A program made the translations under genes and the position numbers. The notes under the pieces were generated by a model, which worked only from the letters and a program-made list of their open reading frames with translations, searched no databases and was not told the origin of the DNA. DNA of 64,000 bases from the NCBI RefSeq assembly GCF_023630255.1, contig NZ_JALPRS010000003.1:1-64000 (forward strand). The letters are read 5' to 3'. The stretch is from Pontibacter deserti. GTDB lineage: Bacteria; Bacteroidota; Bacteroidia; Cytophagales; Hymenobacteraceae. Of the stretch, positions 17,459 through 26,729 are shown in pieces (the first letter of the stretch is position 1; every line of letters starts with the position of its first letter).

Positions 17459-18310
17459 ATGGAAACAGTAAAAGGAAAATTGATTGCGCTTGGCGGCGGC
17501 GACGACGAAGGACTTATAAAATTGATACGATCTGAAATATGTGACCTACAGTCGCATATAGAAGTGATTGCCACTGCTACGCCCAGGCCATCTGATGCTG
17601 TTGACTCTGCACAGGCTTATAAAGAAGCTTTTGAAGAACTGGGATGCAGTAGCGTGCACTTTATGCGCATAGATGAAGAACACGAAGCAGACTTGCCTGA
17701 AAACCTGGAGCGGATCGCGAAAGCGGATGTGATCTTTTTTACAGGAGGCGACCAGGTAAGACTTGCCAAATTCCTGAACGACTCAAAGTTTCTGGACATA
17801 ATGCAACAACGTTACCGCAAAGAAGACATCATCATTTCAGGAACCAGTGCCGGTGCCGCCGTTATGTCTGACAGAATGATATATGACGGGTACGGACATT
17901 ACTCACTGATTAAAGGTGAAATGAAAACAACGCATGGCTTTAGTTTCATCAACAATGTTTACATCGATACTCACTTTGCAGAACGTGGCCGCTTTGGCCG
18001 ATTAGCCCATGCCGTAGCCCACGACCCCACGCATATTGGTATTGGCCTGAGCGAAGAAACAGGTATTATCATTAAAGAAGGAGATCAGGTAGAAGTATTT
18101 GGGCCGGGTGTTGTAACTATAATTGATGCCAGCCAGGTAAAATTCTCGAGAGTGCGCAAAGCTGAAGAAAACGAACCTATTGCGGTAGAAAATCTTGTAA
18201 TGCACCTTTTGGTAGAAGGGTATCGCTATTGCCTGCGTGACCACCTGTTTCAGCCGGTAGAGTACGGAGCACCTGCCTTAAACGGCAAAACTGTAGCAAT
18301 ACGAAAATAA
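17459..18310 (+). CDS. cphB: Cyanophycinase-like S51 serine peptidase
   Basis: This 283-residue protein has the S51 peptidase motifs: the start GKLIALGGGDDEG, FFTGGDQVRLAKFL at about 96-109, and the nucleophile in SGTSAGAAVMSD (Ser130). The segment VYIDTHFAERGRFGRLAHAV is the usual His/Glu-bearing stretch of cyanophycinases. CphB releases Asp-Arg dipeptides from cyanophycin. No cyanophycin synthetase is seen in this window, so the protein may act on another beta-aspartyl substrate or the partner may lie elsewhere. No signal peptide is seen, so it is cytoplasmic. It is convergent with the flavoprotein gene and shares a terminator with it. Confidence 0.88.
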   Translation: METVKGKLIALGGGDDEGLIKLIRSEICDLQSHIEVIATATPRPSDAVDSAQAYKEAFEELGCSSVHFMRIDEEHEADLPENLERIAKADVIFFTGGDQVRLAKFLNDSKFLDIMQQRYRKEDIIISGTSAGAAVMSDRMIYDGYGHYSLIKGEMKTTHGFSFINNVYIDTHFAERGRFGRLAHAVAHDPTHIGIGLSEETGIIIKEGDQVEVFGPGVVTIIDASQVKFSRVRKAEENEPIAVENLVMHLLVEGYRYCLRDHLFQPVEYGAPALNGKTVAIRK

Positions 18311-18343
18311 GTATAGCCACTATTATAGTTAGTGGCTATACTT
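18309..18343. terminator. Bidirectional rho-independent terminator
   Basis: A perfect 14-bp stem AAGTATAGCCACTA ... TAGTGGCTATACTT with a 7-nt loop lies between convergent genes ending at 18310 and 18352. Its arms begin with AAGTATA and end with TATACTT, the iterated heptamer of this genome. Confidence 0.85.
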
Positions 18344-18351
18344 TGGTGATT

Positions 18352-19245
18352 TTATTTTCGCTCTTCGCGCTGCAGCTCCATATTTATGGCTACGCCAGCT
18401 TTAGCGCCTTCGGCTGCAGCTACAATTACTAATTGCATATCACGGGCAGCATCGCCTGCTACATATAAGCCAGGTATATTTGATTTCTGTTGCCGGCGCG
18501 TTCTTATTACTCCTTTATTTGTAAACTCACACCCTAGCTGCTCTCCCAGGTCGCACTGCTGCGAACTACCAGTTGAGAAGAACATAGCCTGATGCGCTCT
18601 TTCTTCCCCGTTGGTAAGTATAATTTTCTGCAGCATTCCATCTTCACCTTTCAGCCCGGTAATTTTAGTAGTGCATACTTTTACCTCGTTACGTTGCAGC
18701 AGTTCCTGGTCCAGGCGGCTTAATTTATTTGTACCGTCCGTAAACAAGGTAACATCAGCGCTCCATGTTTTCATGGCCAGTGCCTGCCCTATGCCATCAC
18801 GGTTTCTGCCGTATACTGCCAAGGCTTTATCCCGGCTCTCCCAGCCATCGCAGTACTGGCAATGATGTACAGATTTGCCGTAAAATGCCTCTATACCTTC
18901 TATCTCCGGCAGATAATCTTTTAACCCGGTAGCAAGCAACAGCTTTTTTGATTTATACACAGTGCCATCATCGTCATTAACTACAAAACATCCCTTAGAG
19001 TGAGTAGCCGAAACTATAGCCTTGTATAATATCTCTACATTATATTGCTGCAGTTCTTCCCTGCCTCTTTCTATAAAATCATGCGGGTTCATCCCGTCGC
19101 AGCCCAGAAAGCCATTCATATGCACAGCCCATCTATTACGGTGTTTCCTATTGTCAAATACAACTACTTTTCTGCGTGAGCGGCCCAGCAACATAGCGGC
19201 ATTAAGTCCGGCAGGCCCTCCGCCTATTACTATAACATCGTACAT
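18352..19245 (-). CDS. FAD-dependent oxidoreductase, thioredoxin-reductase-like
   Basis: This 297-residue flavoprotein has the N-terminal FAD motif GGGPAGLNAAMLLGRSRR, a redox-active pair Cys129-Cys132 in HHCQYCDGWE, and the second FAD motif GLYVAGDAARDMQLVIVAAAEGAKAG near the C-terminus. This is the two-domain TrxR fold. HCxYCDG proteins are often bacterial thioredoxin-reductase-like oxidases or small disulfide oxidoreductases acting on non-thioredoxin partners, so the partner is open. The NAD(P)H-binding motif (LAVYGRNRDGIGQALAMKTW) departs from the classical GxGxxA of TrxR. No thioredoxin gene is adjacent. Confidence 0.85.
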   Translation of the reverse strand: MYDVIVIGGGPAGLNAAMLLGRSRRKVVVFDNRKHRNRWAVHMNGFLGCDGMNPHDFIERGREELQQYNVEILYKAIVSATHSKGCFVVNDDDGTVYKSKKLLLATGLKDYLPEIEGIEAFYGKSVHHCQYCDGWESRDKALAVYGRNRDGIGQALAMKTWSADVTLFTDGTNKLSRLDQELLQRNEVKVCTTKITGLKGEDGMLQKIILTNGEERAHQAMFFSTGSSQQCDLGEQLGCEFTNKGVIRTRRQQKSNIPGLYVAGDAARDMQLVIVAAAEGAKAGVAINMELQREERK

Positions 19246-19563
19246 AAATTCTCTTTAGTCCACATTTCAAGAATATGTAAACGTACAGGCGACCGAACTG
19301 GTGGTAAGCGGAACACAAAATTTATACTTACACAACACTGGCTGCTACAGCCACTCCGTCAATAAGCAGACTTTAAGGGTATTAAATATAAAAGCATAGC
19401 CTACAAAAAATGGCCTTGCAAGGGCACAAGAGTATTTTTAGCAGTTTTTCGACTGATATTAAAAAATATTTGAAAAAAGGTAAGCCTGCTGCTAGCGAGC
19501 ATATATATTATTTCTATATTTGTTTAGACGTACTAACACTCTACAATTAAAAAGTCGCATTTT
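19246..19563. other. Divergent promoter region (flavoprotein / FadL operon)
   Basis: This 318-bp spacer separates divergent genes and is A/T-rich next to the FadL gene. A TATATTTG (19515-19522) fits the Bacteroidota -7 element TAnnTTTG, 42 bp before the FadL start. No -33 TTTG lies at the proper spacing. Confidence 0.5.
19515..19522 (+). promoter_or_regulatory. Candidate -7 element upstream of the FadL operon
   Basis: TATATTTG matches the Bacteroidota sigma-ABfr -7 consensus TAnnTTTG exactly. The -33 side is not convincing, so this is a weak call. Confidence 0.4.
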
Positions 19564-20787
19564 ATGAAAAGCAAAATCTTAGCCTTGCTGGGCAGCACCC
19601 TGCTTACAGGCACGGCAATGGCCGGAGGATACCAAGTGAACCTGGCCAGCCAGCGACAGATCGGTATGGGCCACACCGGTACCGGTTTAGTAACTGGAAC
19701 TTCAAGCATCTTCTTTAACCCAGGTGCAATGGCTCAGGCACGTAATGGTGTTACTATAGGAGCCAGCGCTATTATATCTAAAATTGCTTACGAGGCTCCA
19801 GAAAGCTACAACACTATTCAGGCCGACAACCCAACCGGAACACCATTTCAGGTATATGGCGTGTATGGCATAACTGACAAATTAAAAGCAGGTTTAGGCG
19901 TTTATACTCCTTTTGGTAGCACTGTAAACTGGGGCGACGAGTGGAATGGCCGCTTTGGTTTAAATGAACTTACGTTGCAAGCCATATTCGTACAACCAAC
20001 ACTTAGCTATCAGATAACTGAGAAACTGGGCATAGGTGCTGGCTTTGTTTATTCATTTGGCGGTGTAAATCTGCAGCGCTCTATACCTCTTGAAAATAAC
20101 GAAGGCGAAGGAAAAGCTGAACTTGATGGCAATGCAAGCGGTATTGGTTACAATGTAGGTATCTTCTTCAAACCATCTGATAAACTTTCTTTTGGTCTGA
20201 ACTACCGCTCTCAGGTAGACATGGAAGTAGAAGATGGTACAGCTGAGTTTGATGTTCCGGCTTCTGTACAGTCTCGTTTCCCGGCTGGTACTAAATTTAA
20301 TGCTGAACTACCATTGCCATCTACTTTAACACTGGGCATAGGCTTTAACCCAACTGATAAACTTACACTTGCTGTAGACATCAGCCGTGTAGGCTGGAGC
20401 GCTTACGAAAAACTTCGCTTCGACTATAGCCAGAATGTAAATGGCCAGCCGTTCACAGAGAACGCCCGTAACTACGAAGATGTATACATTTACCGTATAG
20501 GTGCCGAATATAAAGTTACTGATGCACTTGTAGTGCGTGGTGGTGCTTATTATGATGAAACCCCTGTGCAGGAGGGTTACCTGACCCCAGAAACACCAGA
20601 TGCTGACTCACGCGGTCTGTCTGTAGGTGTAGGCTATACTTTCTCTGAGAAGTTTAGTGTAGATGCTTCTTTCCTATACATCAACAAAAAAGAAAGAACA
20701 GACGCTGCTAATTTATCCGGTGGTGTACCAGGCACATTTAAATCTATTGCCTACATACCAGGTGTTGCCCTTAATTACAACTTCTAA
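19564..20787 (+). CDS. OmpP1/FadL-family outer-membrane transporter
   Basis: This 407-residue protein has a signal peptide (MKSKILALLGSTLLTGTAMA) and then the FadL hatch region (GGYQVNLASQRQIGMGHTGTG, IFFNPGAMAQARNGV). The rest is a typical beta-barrel: YEAPESYN, LKAGLGVYTPFGSTVNWG, LSYQITEKLGIGAGFVYSFG, and a final strand ending ALNYNF with an aromatic terminal residue. FadL-type channels carry long-chain fatty acids or hydrophobic compounds over the outer membrane. The gene is followed 17 bp later by an SGNH lipoprotein gene, a pair known in many Bacteroidota, which suggests uptake of lipid hydrolysis products. Confidence 0.92.
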   Translation: MKSKILALLGSTLLTGTAMAGGYQVNLASQRQIGMGHTGTGLVTGTSSIFFNPGAMAQARNGVTIGASAIISKIAYEAPESYNTIQADNPTGTPFQVYGVYGITDKLKAGLGVYTPFGSTVNWGDEWNGRFGLNELTLQAIFVQPTLSYQITEKLGIGAGFVYSFGGVNLQRSIPLENNEGEGKAELDGNASGIGYNVGIFFKPSDKLSFGLNYRSQVDMEVEDGTAEFDVPASVQSRFPAGTKFNAELPLPSTLTLGIGFNPTDKLTLAVDISRVGWSAYEKLRFDYSQNVNGQPFTENARNYEDVYIYRIGAEYKVTDALVVRGGAYYDETPVQEGYLTPETPDADSRGLSVGVGYTFSEKFSVDASFLYINKKERTDAANLSGGVPGTFKSIAYIPGVALNYNF

Positions 20788-20804
20788 TTTCCCTGAAAAT
20801 CAAT

Positions 20805-22193
20805 ATGAAGAACTTTATCTATAAATCTGGTGTGCTGGCGCTTTTTGCCGGTGTACTGCTTACAAGCTGCGATCCTGAGATCGATAGCCCTAGCCCAAGT
20901 GCTGGCGAAGCTGATTTTACAACATATGTAGCGCTTGGCAACTCACTTACTGCAGGTTTTGCGGACGGCGCTTTATACCGCGAAGGCCAACAGAATTCCT
21001 ACCCTGCTATACTTTCCAGGCAATTTGCTTTAGTTGGCGCAAGTGATCCTCTTTGGACTCAGCCGTTGCTGCCTGCAGGTGTTAGCCTTGGAAGCCCGCG
21101 TCAGAACGCCGAAGGGCAATTTGAAGTACCCCAGCAGCGTGTTTTAAGAATTGTAAACGATTGCAAAAATGTTCCTGGTCTTTCTCCGGTTGAGGCAGGT
21201 GCCCCTGCGCCATTCCCGCAGGCATTTTTAGGAGCTGCTCCGCAAGAGCCTAGCCCATTTAACAACATGGGTGTGCCAGGTGCTAAGTCTTTCCACTTAT
21301 TAGCTCCAGGTTATGGCAACCCGGCCGGGCTGGCAAATGGTACAGCGAACCCATTCTTTGTAAGATTTGCATCGTCTCCTACTACCAGTGTTATTGCTGA
21401 CGCCATGGCACAGAGCCCTACTTTCTTTACACTTTGGATCGGTAACAACGACGTATTAGGTTATGCATTGGCCGGTGGTGTACCAGTAGCAGGCGAGAAG
21501 GATTATCCTACCGATAAGACCCAGTTTGCCGGAGCTATTAACCTATTGATTAATCAGCTTACTTCAAATGGTGCTGGTGCTAAAGGGGCTGTTGGTAATA
21601 TTCCGTCTGTAGATAAGATCCCATATTTTACAACTATACCTTACAACGGCCTTAACCTTACAGCTGAACAGGCTACTCAGTTAACTGCTGCATACGCGCA
21701 GGCAGGTCTTACACACATTACGTTCCAAGCAGGTGCAAATGCATTTGTAGTACTAGAAGATGGTATTCCTCGTAAGGCGACCTCAAACGAGCTTATCCTG
21801 TTGCCAGCCTCTGACCTGTTGAAATGCCAGGGGTTTGGTTCTCAGAAACCTTTAGATGATAAGTATGTCCTTTCTGAAGCCGAACTTGAAACTATAAGAG
21901 ATTATACTGCCAGCTACAACCAGTCCATTGCAGCAGCAGCTCAGGGGAAAGGCCTTGCTTTAGCCGACTTTAACGCTTACATGAACAGAATAGCAACCGG
22001 CTTTACACTAAACGGCGTTACCTATAGCTCTACATTTGTTTCAGGTAACATTTTCAGCTTGGATGGTATTCACTTTACCCAGCGTGGTGCAGCCTTGGCA
22101 GCTAATGAGTTTATTGATGCGATTAACAAGACTTATAACTCAAGAATACCAAAAGTTGACGAAACTCAATTCAGTACAGTTGTATTCCCGTAA
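20805..22193 (+). CDS. SGNH/GDSL-family lipoprotein hydrolase
   Basis: This 462-residue protein has a lipoprotein signal peptide: MKNFIYKSGVLALFAGVLLTSC with a lipobox-type cysteine at about 22. Catalytic blocks of the SGNH family are present: YVALGNSLTAGFADG (Ser in the GNS variant of GDS), a Gly-rich block II region, the Asn block WIGNNDVLGY, and a final DGIHFTQRG with the catalytic Asp/His. It should be an esterase or lipase anchored at the cell surface or periplasm. It shares an operon with the FadL gene. Confidence 0.88.
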   Translation: MKNFIYKSGVLALFAGVLLTSCDPEIDSPSPSAGEADFTTYVALGNSLTAGFADGALYREGQQNSYPAILSRQFALVGASDPLWTQPLLPAGVSLGSPRQNAEGQFEVPQQRVLRIVNDCKNVPGLSPVEAGAPAPFPQAFLGAAPQEPSPFNNMGVPGAKSFHLLAPGYGNPAGLANGTANPFFVRFASSPTTSVIADAMAQSPTFFTLWIGNNDVLGYALAGGVPVAGEKDYPTDKTQFAGAINLLINQLTSNGAGAKGAVGNIPSVDKIPYFTTIPYNGLNLTAEQATQLTAAYAQAGLTHITFQAGANAFVVLEDGIPRKATSNELILLPASDLLKCQGFGSQKPLDDKYVLSEAELETIRDYTASYNQSIAAAAQGKGLALADFNAYMNRIATGFTLNGVTYSSTFVSGNIFSLDGIHFTQRGAALAANEFIDAINKTYNSRIPKVDETQFSTVVFP

Positions 22194-22215
22194 GTATAAC
22201 TGCTTATAAAGTATA

Positions 22216-22247
22216 AAAAGCGCCTCTTAAATGGAGGCGCTTTTTTT
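22216..22247 (+). terminator. Rho-independent terminator of the FadL/SGNH operon
   Basis: Stem GCGCCTC/GAGGCGC with flanking A-run and T-run (T7) lies 23 bp after the stop codon. Confidence 0.92.
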
Positions 22248-22457
22248 GTACCTATACTTCCAGTAAGTATAGCTATAGTTCGTCGAGTTATCCGGCGGGT
22301 TCGTCAGCACGTGTTTTGAGTTTGCAGATTGGTAACAGCCAAATAAAAGTACAAGCTGGGAAGTTGACTGTTTTTAAGCTAAATTTAAACAGGAAAGTTG
22401 TGGCTTTTTTACACCGCTACGCTTTCATCTTTATAGTATCATTTTACACCAAAACAT

Positions 22458-23795
22458 ATGAAACGTAAAATTATCGCCTGCCTTCTGTGGTGTGTTTCCG
22501 GTGCTGCTGCACTGGCGCAAACCCAGGGCAACAAGATCGAGTTCACGGAGTACACCCTCCCGAACGGACTGCACGTGATCCTGCACAAGGACAATTCTAC
22601 ACCAAACGTAGCAGTTTCAGTACTATACCATGTAGGTTCTAAAAACGAGGTTAAAGGCCGTACTGGGTTTGCTCACTTCTTCGAACACCTGATGTTTGAA
22701 GGTACTGAGAACATCGATCGTGGCCAGTACATGAGCATGGTACAAAGCGCGGGAGGTTCACTTAATGCCAATACCTCTTTCGACCGTACCTATTACTACG
22801 AGTTGTTACCATCTAACCAGGTTGCTTTAGGTTTATGGATGGAAGCAGAGCGTATGAAAGGCGCTAAAGTGGATGAGGTAGGTGTAGAAACACAGCGTAA
22901 GGTAGTGCAGGAAGAAAAACGCATGCGTGTAGATAACCAGCCTTACGGAACTATATTGGAGAATACTTTTGGCCTGGCTTATACCGAACATCCTTATAAG
23001 ATCACTCCGATTGGTACATTTGCTGACCTGAACAGCGCTAAAATAGAGGAGTTCCGCGATTTTTATAAGACCTTCTATGTGCCAAACAATGCTACGCTTT
23101 CCATAGCCGGCGACATCAACATCGATGAGACCAAAAAGCTGATAGAGCAGTATTTCGGCAGCATCCCAAAAGGTACTAAAGCAATACCTCGCCCAACTAT
23201 AAAAGAGCCTAAGCAATCCGAGGAGCGTCGTAAAATTGTGTACGACAACATTCAGCTTCCGGCAGTTATCCAGGCTTACCACATACCGGCACAAGGCACG
23301 CCGGACCATTACGCGTTATCAATGTTAACCACTTTATTATCAGGTGGAGAGAGTGCCCGCTTGCCAAAAGCGCTGGTTGATAAGCAGCAGAAAGCAGTTG
23401 CAGCTATGTCTATACCTTTCCCAACTGAAGATCCGGGTCTGTTCCTGACTTACGCTATTGCTAATGTTGGTACAGATGCACAGGTACTGGAAGATGCTAT
23501 GAACGTGGAGATTGAGCGTGTAAAAACAGAGCCTCTCAGCGATAAGGAGTTCCAGAAACTGCGCAACCAGATTGAGAGCCAGTTTGTGCAGCAGAACAGC
23601 ACTGTAGCCGGCCGCGCCGAGAACCTTGCCAACTACCATGTATACTATAAAGATGCGAACCTGATCAACACAGAGATCGACCGTTACATGAAAGTTACCA
23701 AGAATGACATCCAGCGTGTGGCAAAAGAATACCTGACTAAAAACAACCGTGTAGTACTGCACTACCTGCCAAAGTCAGCTCAGCCAAAACAGTAA
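22458..23795 (+). CDS. M16-family zinc peptidase (active subunit)
   Basis: This 445-residue protein has a signal peptide (MKRKIIACLLWCVSGAAALA) and the inverted zinc motif His73-x-x-Glu76-His77 in AHFFEHLMFEGTENI, with the distal Glu in a VVQEEKRM stretch at about 150. It is an M16B-type peptidase (as in mitochondrial processing peptidase and bacterial PqqF-like proteins). The next gene encodes an M16 protein without the zinc motif, so a catalytic/non-catalytic heterodimer in the periplasm or at the surface is likely. The gap between the two genes is 104 bp. Confidence 0.95.
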   Translation: MKRKIIACLLWCVSGAAALAQTQGNKIEFTEYTLPNGLHVILHKDNSTPNVAVSVLYHVGSKNEVKGRTGFAHFFEHLMFEGTENIDRGQYMSMVQSAGGSLNANTSFDRTYYYELLPSNQVALGLWMEAERMKGAKVDEVGVETQRKVVQEEKRMRVDNQPYGTILENTFGLAYTEHPYKITPIGTFADLNSAKIEEFRDFYKTFYVPNNATLSIAGDINIDETKKLIEQYFGSIPKGTKAIPRPTIKEPKQSEERRKIVYDNIQLPAVIQAYHIPAQGTPDHYALSMLTTLLSGGESARLPKALVDKQQKAVAAMSIPFPTEDPGLFLTYAIANVGTDAQVLEDAMNVEIERVKTEPLSDKEFQKLRNQIESQFVQQNSTVAGRAENLANYHVYYKDANLINTEIDRYMKVTKNDIQRVAKEYLTKNNRVVLHYLPKSAQPKQ

Positions 23796-23899
23796 ATTTT
23801 TAGGCAAAGGTTTTATGATAGAGGAAGCAAGATTTATACTTCAGCAACTCCTTCGTCTGATAGTCTTTCGTCAAGTATAGATAAAGAGATATTTCACTC

Positions 23900-25990
23900 A
23901 TGATAAAGAAATTATATACCACACTGGCGCTGGTTTTGGCGCTGGTATATGTTGCTCCGGCACAAACAAAACAATCTCCGCCTCCTGCAGGTCCGGCTCC
24001 TAAAATTGAGCTGGGCAAGTATGAGCAGATCACGCTGAAGAACGGCCTGAAAGTATATGTGGTAGAGAACCATAAACAGCCTGTTGTATCTATGTCTTTA
24101 GTATTAGACAGAGATCCGATTCTGGAGGGCGACAAGGCTGGCTACGTACAGGCTGCAGGCCAGATGATGCGCACCGGTACTGCCAACCGCACCAAAGACC
24201 AGTTTGATGAGCAGGTAGACTTTATCGGAGCTAATTTGTCGTTCAACTCAACAGGCTTTAATGCTTCAACCATGAAGAAGCACCTGCCTACGTTGCTTGA
24301 CCTGACAACCGATGCCCTGCTGAACCCTAAGTTTACGCAGGAAGAGCTGGACAAGGTAAAAAAGCAGATGTTATCTAACCTGGCCTCTGAAAAAGATAAC
24401 CCGGATGCCATTGCCAGCAAGACACGCAACATGCTGCTGTATGGTAAAAACCACCCGTATGGCGAAGTAATGACCGAAAAAACAGTAGAGAGCATTACGC
24501 TGGCTGATGTTCAGAACTACTACAACACTTACTTCAAACCAAACATCGGTTACCTGGCTGTAGTTGGCGACATCACCCCGAAAGAAGCTAAAAAACTACT
24601 GAACAAGTCGCTGAAAAACTGGAAGAAAGGTACTGTACCAACCAAAACGTTTGCACTGCCTGCAGCACCAGCTAAAACACAGGTAGTTATAGTTGACAGA
24701 CCAAGTGCTGTACAAAGTGTACTTTCTTTTGTTAACCCAGCCGATCTGAAGCCGGGTGCTCCGGATGCAGTTTCAGCTCAGTTAATGAATGCTATACTTG
24801 GTGGTGGCAGCTCTGCCCGCCTGTTCCTGAACTTGCGCGAAGACAAAGGTTATACGTACGGCGCTTACTCTTCTCTGTCTTCTGATGAGATTCTGGGCCG
24901 CTTCAACGCATCGGCTAACGTGCGTAATGCAGTTACTGATAGTGCAGCAACTGAGTTCATGAAAGAACTTACCAAGATCCGCAAAGAGCGCGTAACGGAC
25001 CAGGAACTGAATTATGCTAAAGCGTACATGACTGGTAACTTTGCACGTGGCTTAGAAAGCCCGGCTACAGTGGCCATTTACGCTATCAACACAGCCCGTT
25101 ATAACCTGCCAGCTGACTATTATGCCAATTACCTGAAGCAGGTAGAAGCTGTAACCGCAGAAGATATTCAGCGTGTGGCTCAAAAATATATTACCCCTGA
25201 AAATTTATACCTTATAGCTGTAGGTAACGCTGCTGAAATAGCTTCTAAATTGAAGAAATTTGACCTGGAAGATGGCCAGATAACTTATTATAATGCAGCC
25301 GGTGAAAAAGTAGAACGTACTGCGGCTTCTGCAACTTTACCCGCTGATGTTACTGCCGAAAAAGTACTCGCAAACTACATTAAAGCAATTGGTGGTAAAG
25401 CAAATATCGATAAGGTAAAAGACATTACCGTAACCAGCAACGCAACTATACAGGGCATGCCGCTTGTAATTACTCAACAGCAGAAAGGCACTGATAAATT
25501 TGCTGCTCTGGTTAGCATGAACAACAGCCCGCTTCAGCGCGTGATCATTAACGGCAACAAAGGCAGAATGGAAGCTCCGATGCAAGGTGTAAACAAAGAA
25601 ATGAGCGCTGATGAACTGGCTACACAAAAACTGGAGTCTGATATGTTTGCACAGTACCGTTACGACAAGCTTGGCATTAAAACCAAAGTAACAGGTATTG
25701 AGGACGTAGATGGCAAAGAAGCTTATGTAGTAGAAGCCACAGCTGCAAACGGACAGAAAACACTGCACTACTTCGATAAGAACACAGGCCTGTTATTAAA
25801 AGATGTAAAAAGCCTGCAGTCGCCACAAGGTATAATGACTCAAACTAAGAACTACAGCAACTATAAAGAAGTGAGCGGCATTAAAGTACCTCATACTGTA
25901 GAAACATCTGTAGGGCCACAGGTTATTAAAGCAGAAGTAAAAAGCGTTGAAGTAAACAAAGGCATCAGCGACGATACCTTCAAGATCTAA
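23900..25990 (+). CDS. M16-family protein lacking the zinc motif, with a C-terminal LolA-like domain
   Basis: This 696-residue protein has a signal peptide (LALVLALVYVAPAQ). The M16 region at about 40-465 reads SLVLDRDPILEGDKAGYVQAAGQMM where the active partner has HFFEH, so it should be catalytically inactive. Features of the R/Y subunit are present (SARLFLNLREDKGYTYGAYS). Residues about 475-696 form an extra domain (VLANYIKAIGGKANIDKVKDITVTS ... GLLLKDVKSLQSP ... SGIKVPHTVETSV) resembling the LolA/outer-membrane-lipoprotein-sorting fold. The fold call is from sequence feel only. It is co-transcribed with the active M16 peptidase and ends with a terminator at 26015-26047. Confidence 0.85.
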   Translation: MIKKLYTTLALVLALVYVAPAQTKQSPPPAGPAPKIELGKYEQITLKNGLKVYVVENHKQPVVSMSLVLDRDPILEGDKAGYVQAAGQMMRTGTANRTKDQFDEQVDFIGANLSFNSTGFNASTMKKHLPTLLDLTTDALLNPKFTQEELDKVKKQMLSNLASEKDNPDAIASKTRNMLLYGKNHPYGEVMTEKTVESITLADVQNYYNTYFKPNIGYLAVVGDITPKEAKKLLNKSLKNWKKGTVPTKTFALPAAPAKTQVVIVDRPSAVQSVLSFVNPADLKPGAPDAVSAQLMNAILGGGSSARLFLNLREDKGYTYGAYSSLSSDEILGRFNASANVRNAVTDSAATEFMKELTKIRKERVTDQELNYAKAYMTGNFARGLESPATVAIYAINTARYNLPADYYANYLKQVEAVTAEDIQRVAQKYITPENLYLIAVGNAAEIASKLKKFDLEDGQITYYNAAGEKVERTAASATLPADVTAEKVLANYIKAIGGKANIDKVKDITVTSNATIQGMPLVITQQQKGTDKFAALVSMNNSPLQRVIINGNKGRMEAPMQGVNKEMSADELATQKLESDMFAQYRYDKLGIKTKVTGIEDVDGKEAYVVEATAANGQKTLHYFDKNTGLLLKDVKSLQSPQGIMTQTKNYSNYKEVSGIKVPHTVETSVGPQVIKAEVKSVEVNKGISDDTFKI

Positions 25991-26006
25991 GTATAAGTTT
26001 ATACTT
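25989..26006. repeat. AAGTATAA / TTATACTT inverted repeat at the gene end
   Basis: AAGTATAAGTTTATACTT at 25989-26006 is an 8-bp inverted repeat with a 2-nt spacer. It straddles the end of the M16 stop codon and is built of two copies of the iterated heptamer. It sits next to, but is separate from, the terminator hairpin. Confidence 0.7.
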
Positions 26007-26014
26007 CTTATAGC

Positions 26015-26047
26015 AAAAGCGGCTGCTCCATTCGGGCAGCCGCTTTT
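26015..26047 (+). terminator. Rho-independent terminator of the M16 pair
   Basis: Perfect 12-bp stem AAAAGCGGCTGC ... GCAGCCGCTTTT. Confidence 0.9.
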
Positions 26048-26082
26048 ATATTAATTTATAGTTCGTCACACAGTCGTCATGT

Positions 26083-26160
26083 CGAGCGCAGCCGAGACAT
26101 CTTATATATCTTATGGCTTCCCTGTCATCTCGACCAGCGGGAGAAACCTAGGTTCTATAG
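26083..26160. repeat. TGTCAT-type intergenic repeat, copy B
   Basis: Contains CATGTCGAGCGCAGCCGAGACATCTTA and CTGTCATCTCGACCAGCGGGAGAAA blocks (each cited piece at most 20 bases of shared core), which resemble the copies at 312-384 and 36207-36286. The role is unknown. Confidence 0.5.
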
Positions 26161-26206
26161 TTGGCTATAGTTGCACCTTGAACTAAGGTATATTTCCATA
26201 GTTACC

Positions 26207-26386
26207 TCCAATCCTGGGAGTTCTACACAACTACAGTTCTATAGCTGGCTTTGGTGCCCTCACGGCCGGAGCCCCGTCTTCGGGCATCGCGCTGCTTTCG
26301 CTTCCTTTGCTCGTGCCTCGCAATGCCTTCAGCACCGGAACCTCTCGAGGCGCTCAACCCGAAGACTGATATCAGTTCGATAGCTA
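26207..26386 (+). repeat. Dispersed intergenic hairpin element, copy 3
   Basis: Same block order as copies 1 and 2. The stem arms GTCTTCGGG (26276-26284) and CCCGAAGAC (26358-26366) are perfectly paired. With copy 2 it shows a compensatory C-G to T-A change in the stem. The interior is diverged but keeps TCGCAATGCCTT in common with copy 2. Confidence 0.8.
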
Positions 26387-26729
26387 ACTTATAGTTAGAG
26401 GAGAAGTTATAGTTGTATAGCCTTCTCAGCAATGTAGTTCCGTAGGGACAGGTAAACCTGTCCTGCTCTTGGTTTGTAACTATAACTAGTGAAATGGCAA
26501 AGGCAGAATTGTCCCCTTGAGGGGACTACAGGGGTGTTACAACGGGAACAACTATATAACTATAGCTGAAGCAAATAGTACCCCACCTTTGATAAGGAGG
26601 GGATAAAGGGGGCGGCTGGAGCTCGAAGACCATAAAAACACCTCCCTACCCTCCTCAAGGAGAGAATCTTGAATGCCCAAGCTCCTTCCCCTGTTCTGGG
26701 TGTATGAAGGTTGGGAAGGGGTGAAACCT

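Larger units (their letters stand above)
26048..26729. other. Repeat-filled intergenic region
   Basis: No gene is supported. In order: a TGTCAT-type repeat (about 26083-26160), the dispersed hairpin element (26207-26386), a TATAGTTGTATAG block, an inverted repeat GGACAGGT-aa-ACCTGTCC at 26446-26463, GTCCCCTTGAGGGGAC at 26510-26525, a GTGTT block, AAGGAGGGGATAA near 26593, then CCTCCCTACCCTCCTCAAGG (about 26642). This modular order also occurs at 4013-4490. It lies just after the M16 terminator, where insertion is harmless. Confidence 0.75.

Noticed and set aside
17459..18310. Cyanophycin storage operon
   Set aside because: Only the hydrolase is present; no cyanophycin synthetase is found next to it, so a storage cycle is not supported here.
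23340..23762. 140-codon minus-strand frame over the M16 peptidase gene
   Set aside because: Antisense to a gene with an intact zinc motif; a shadow frame caused by codon bias.
26171..26432. Frames on both strands over the hairpin element copy 3
   Set aside because: They follow the repeat rather than a protein; no conserved reading frame is shared among the three copies.
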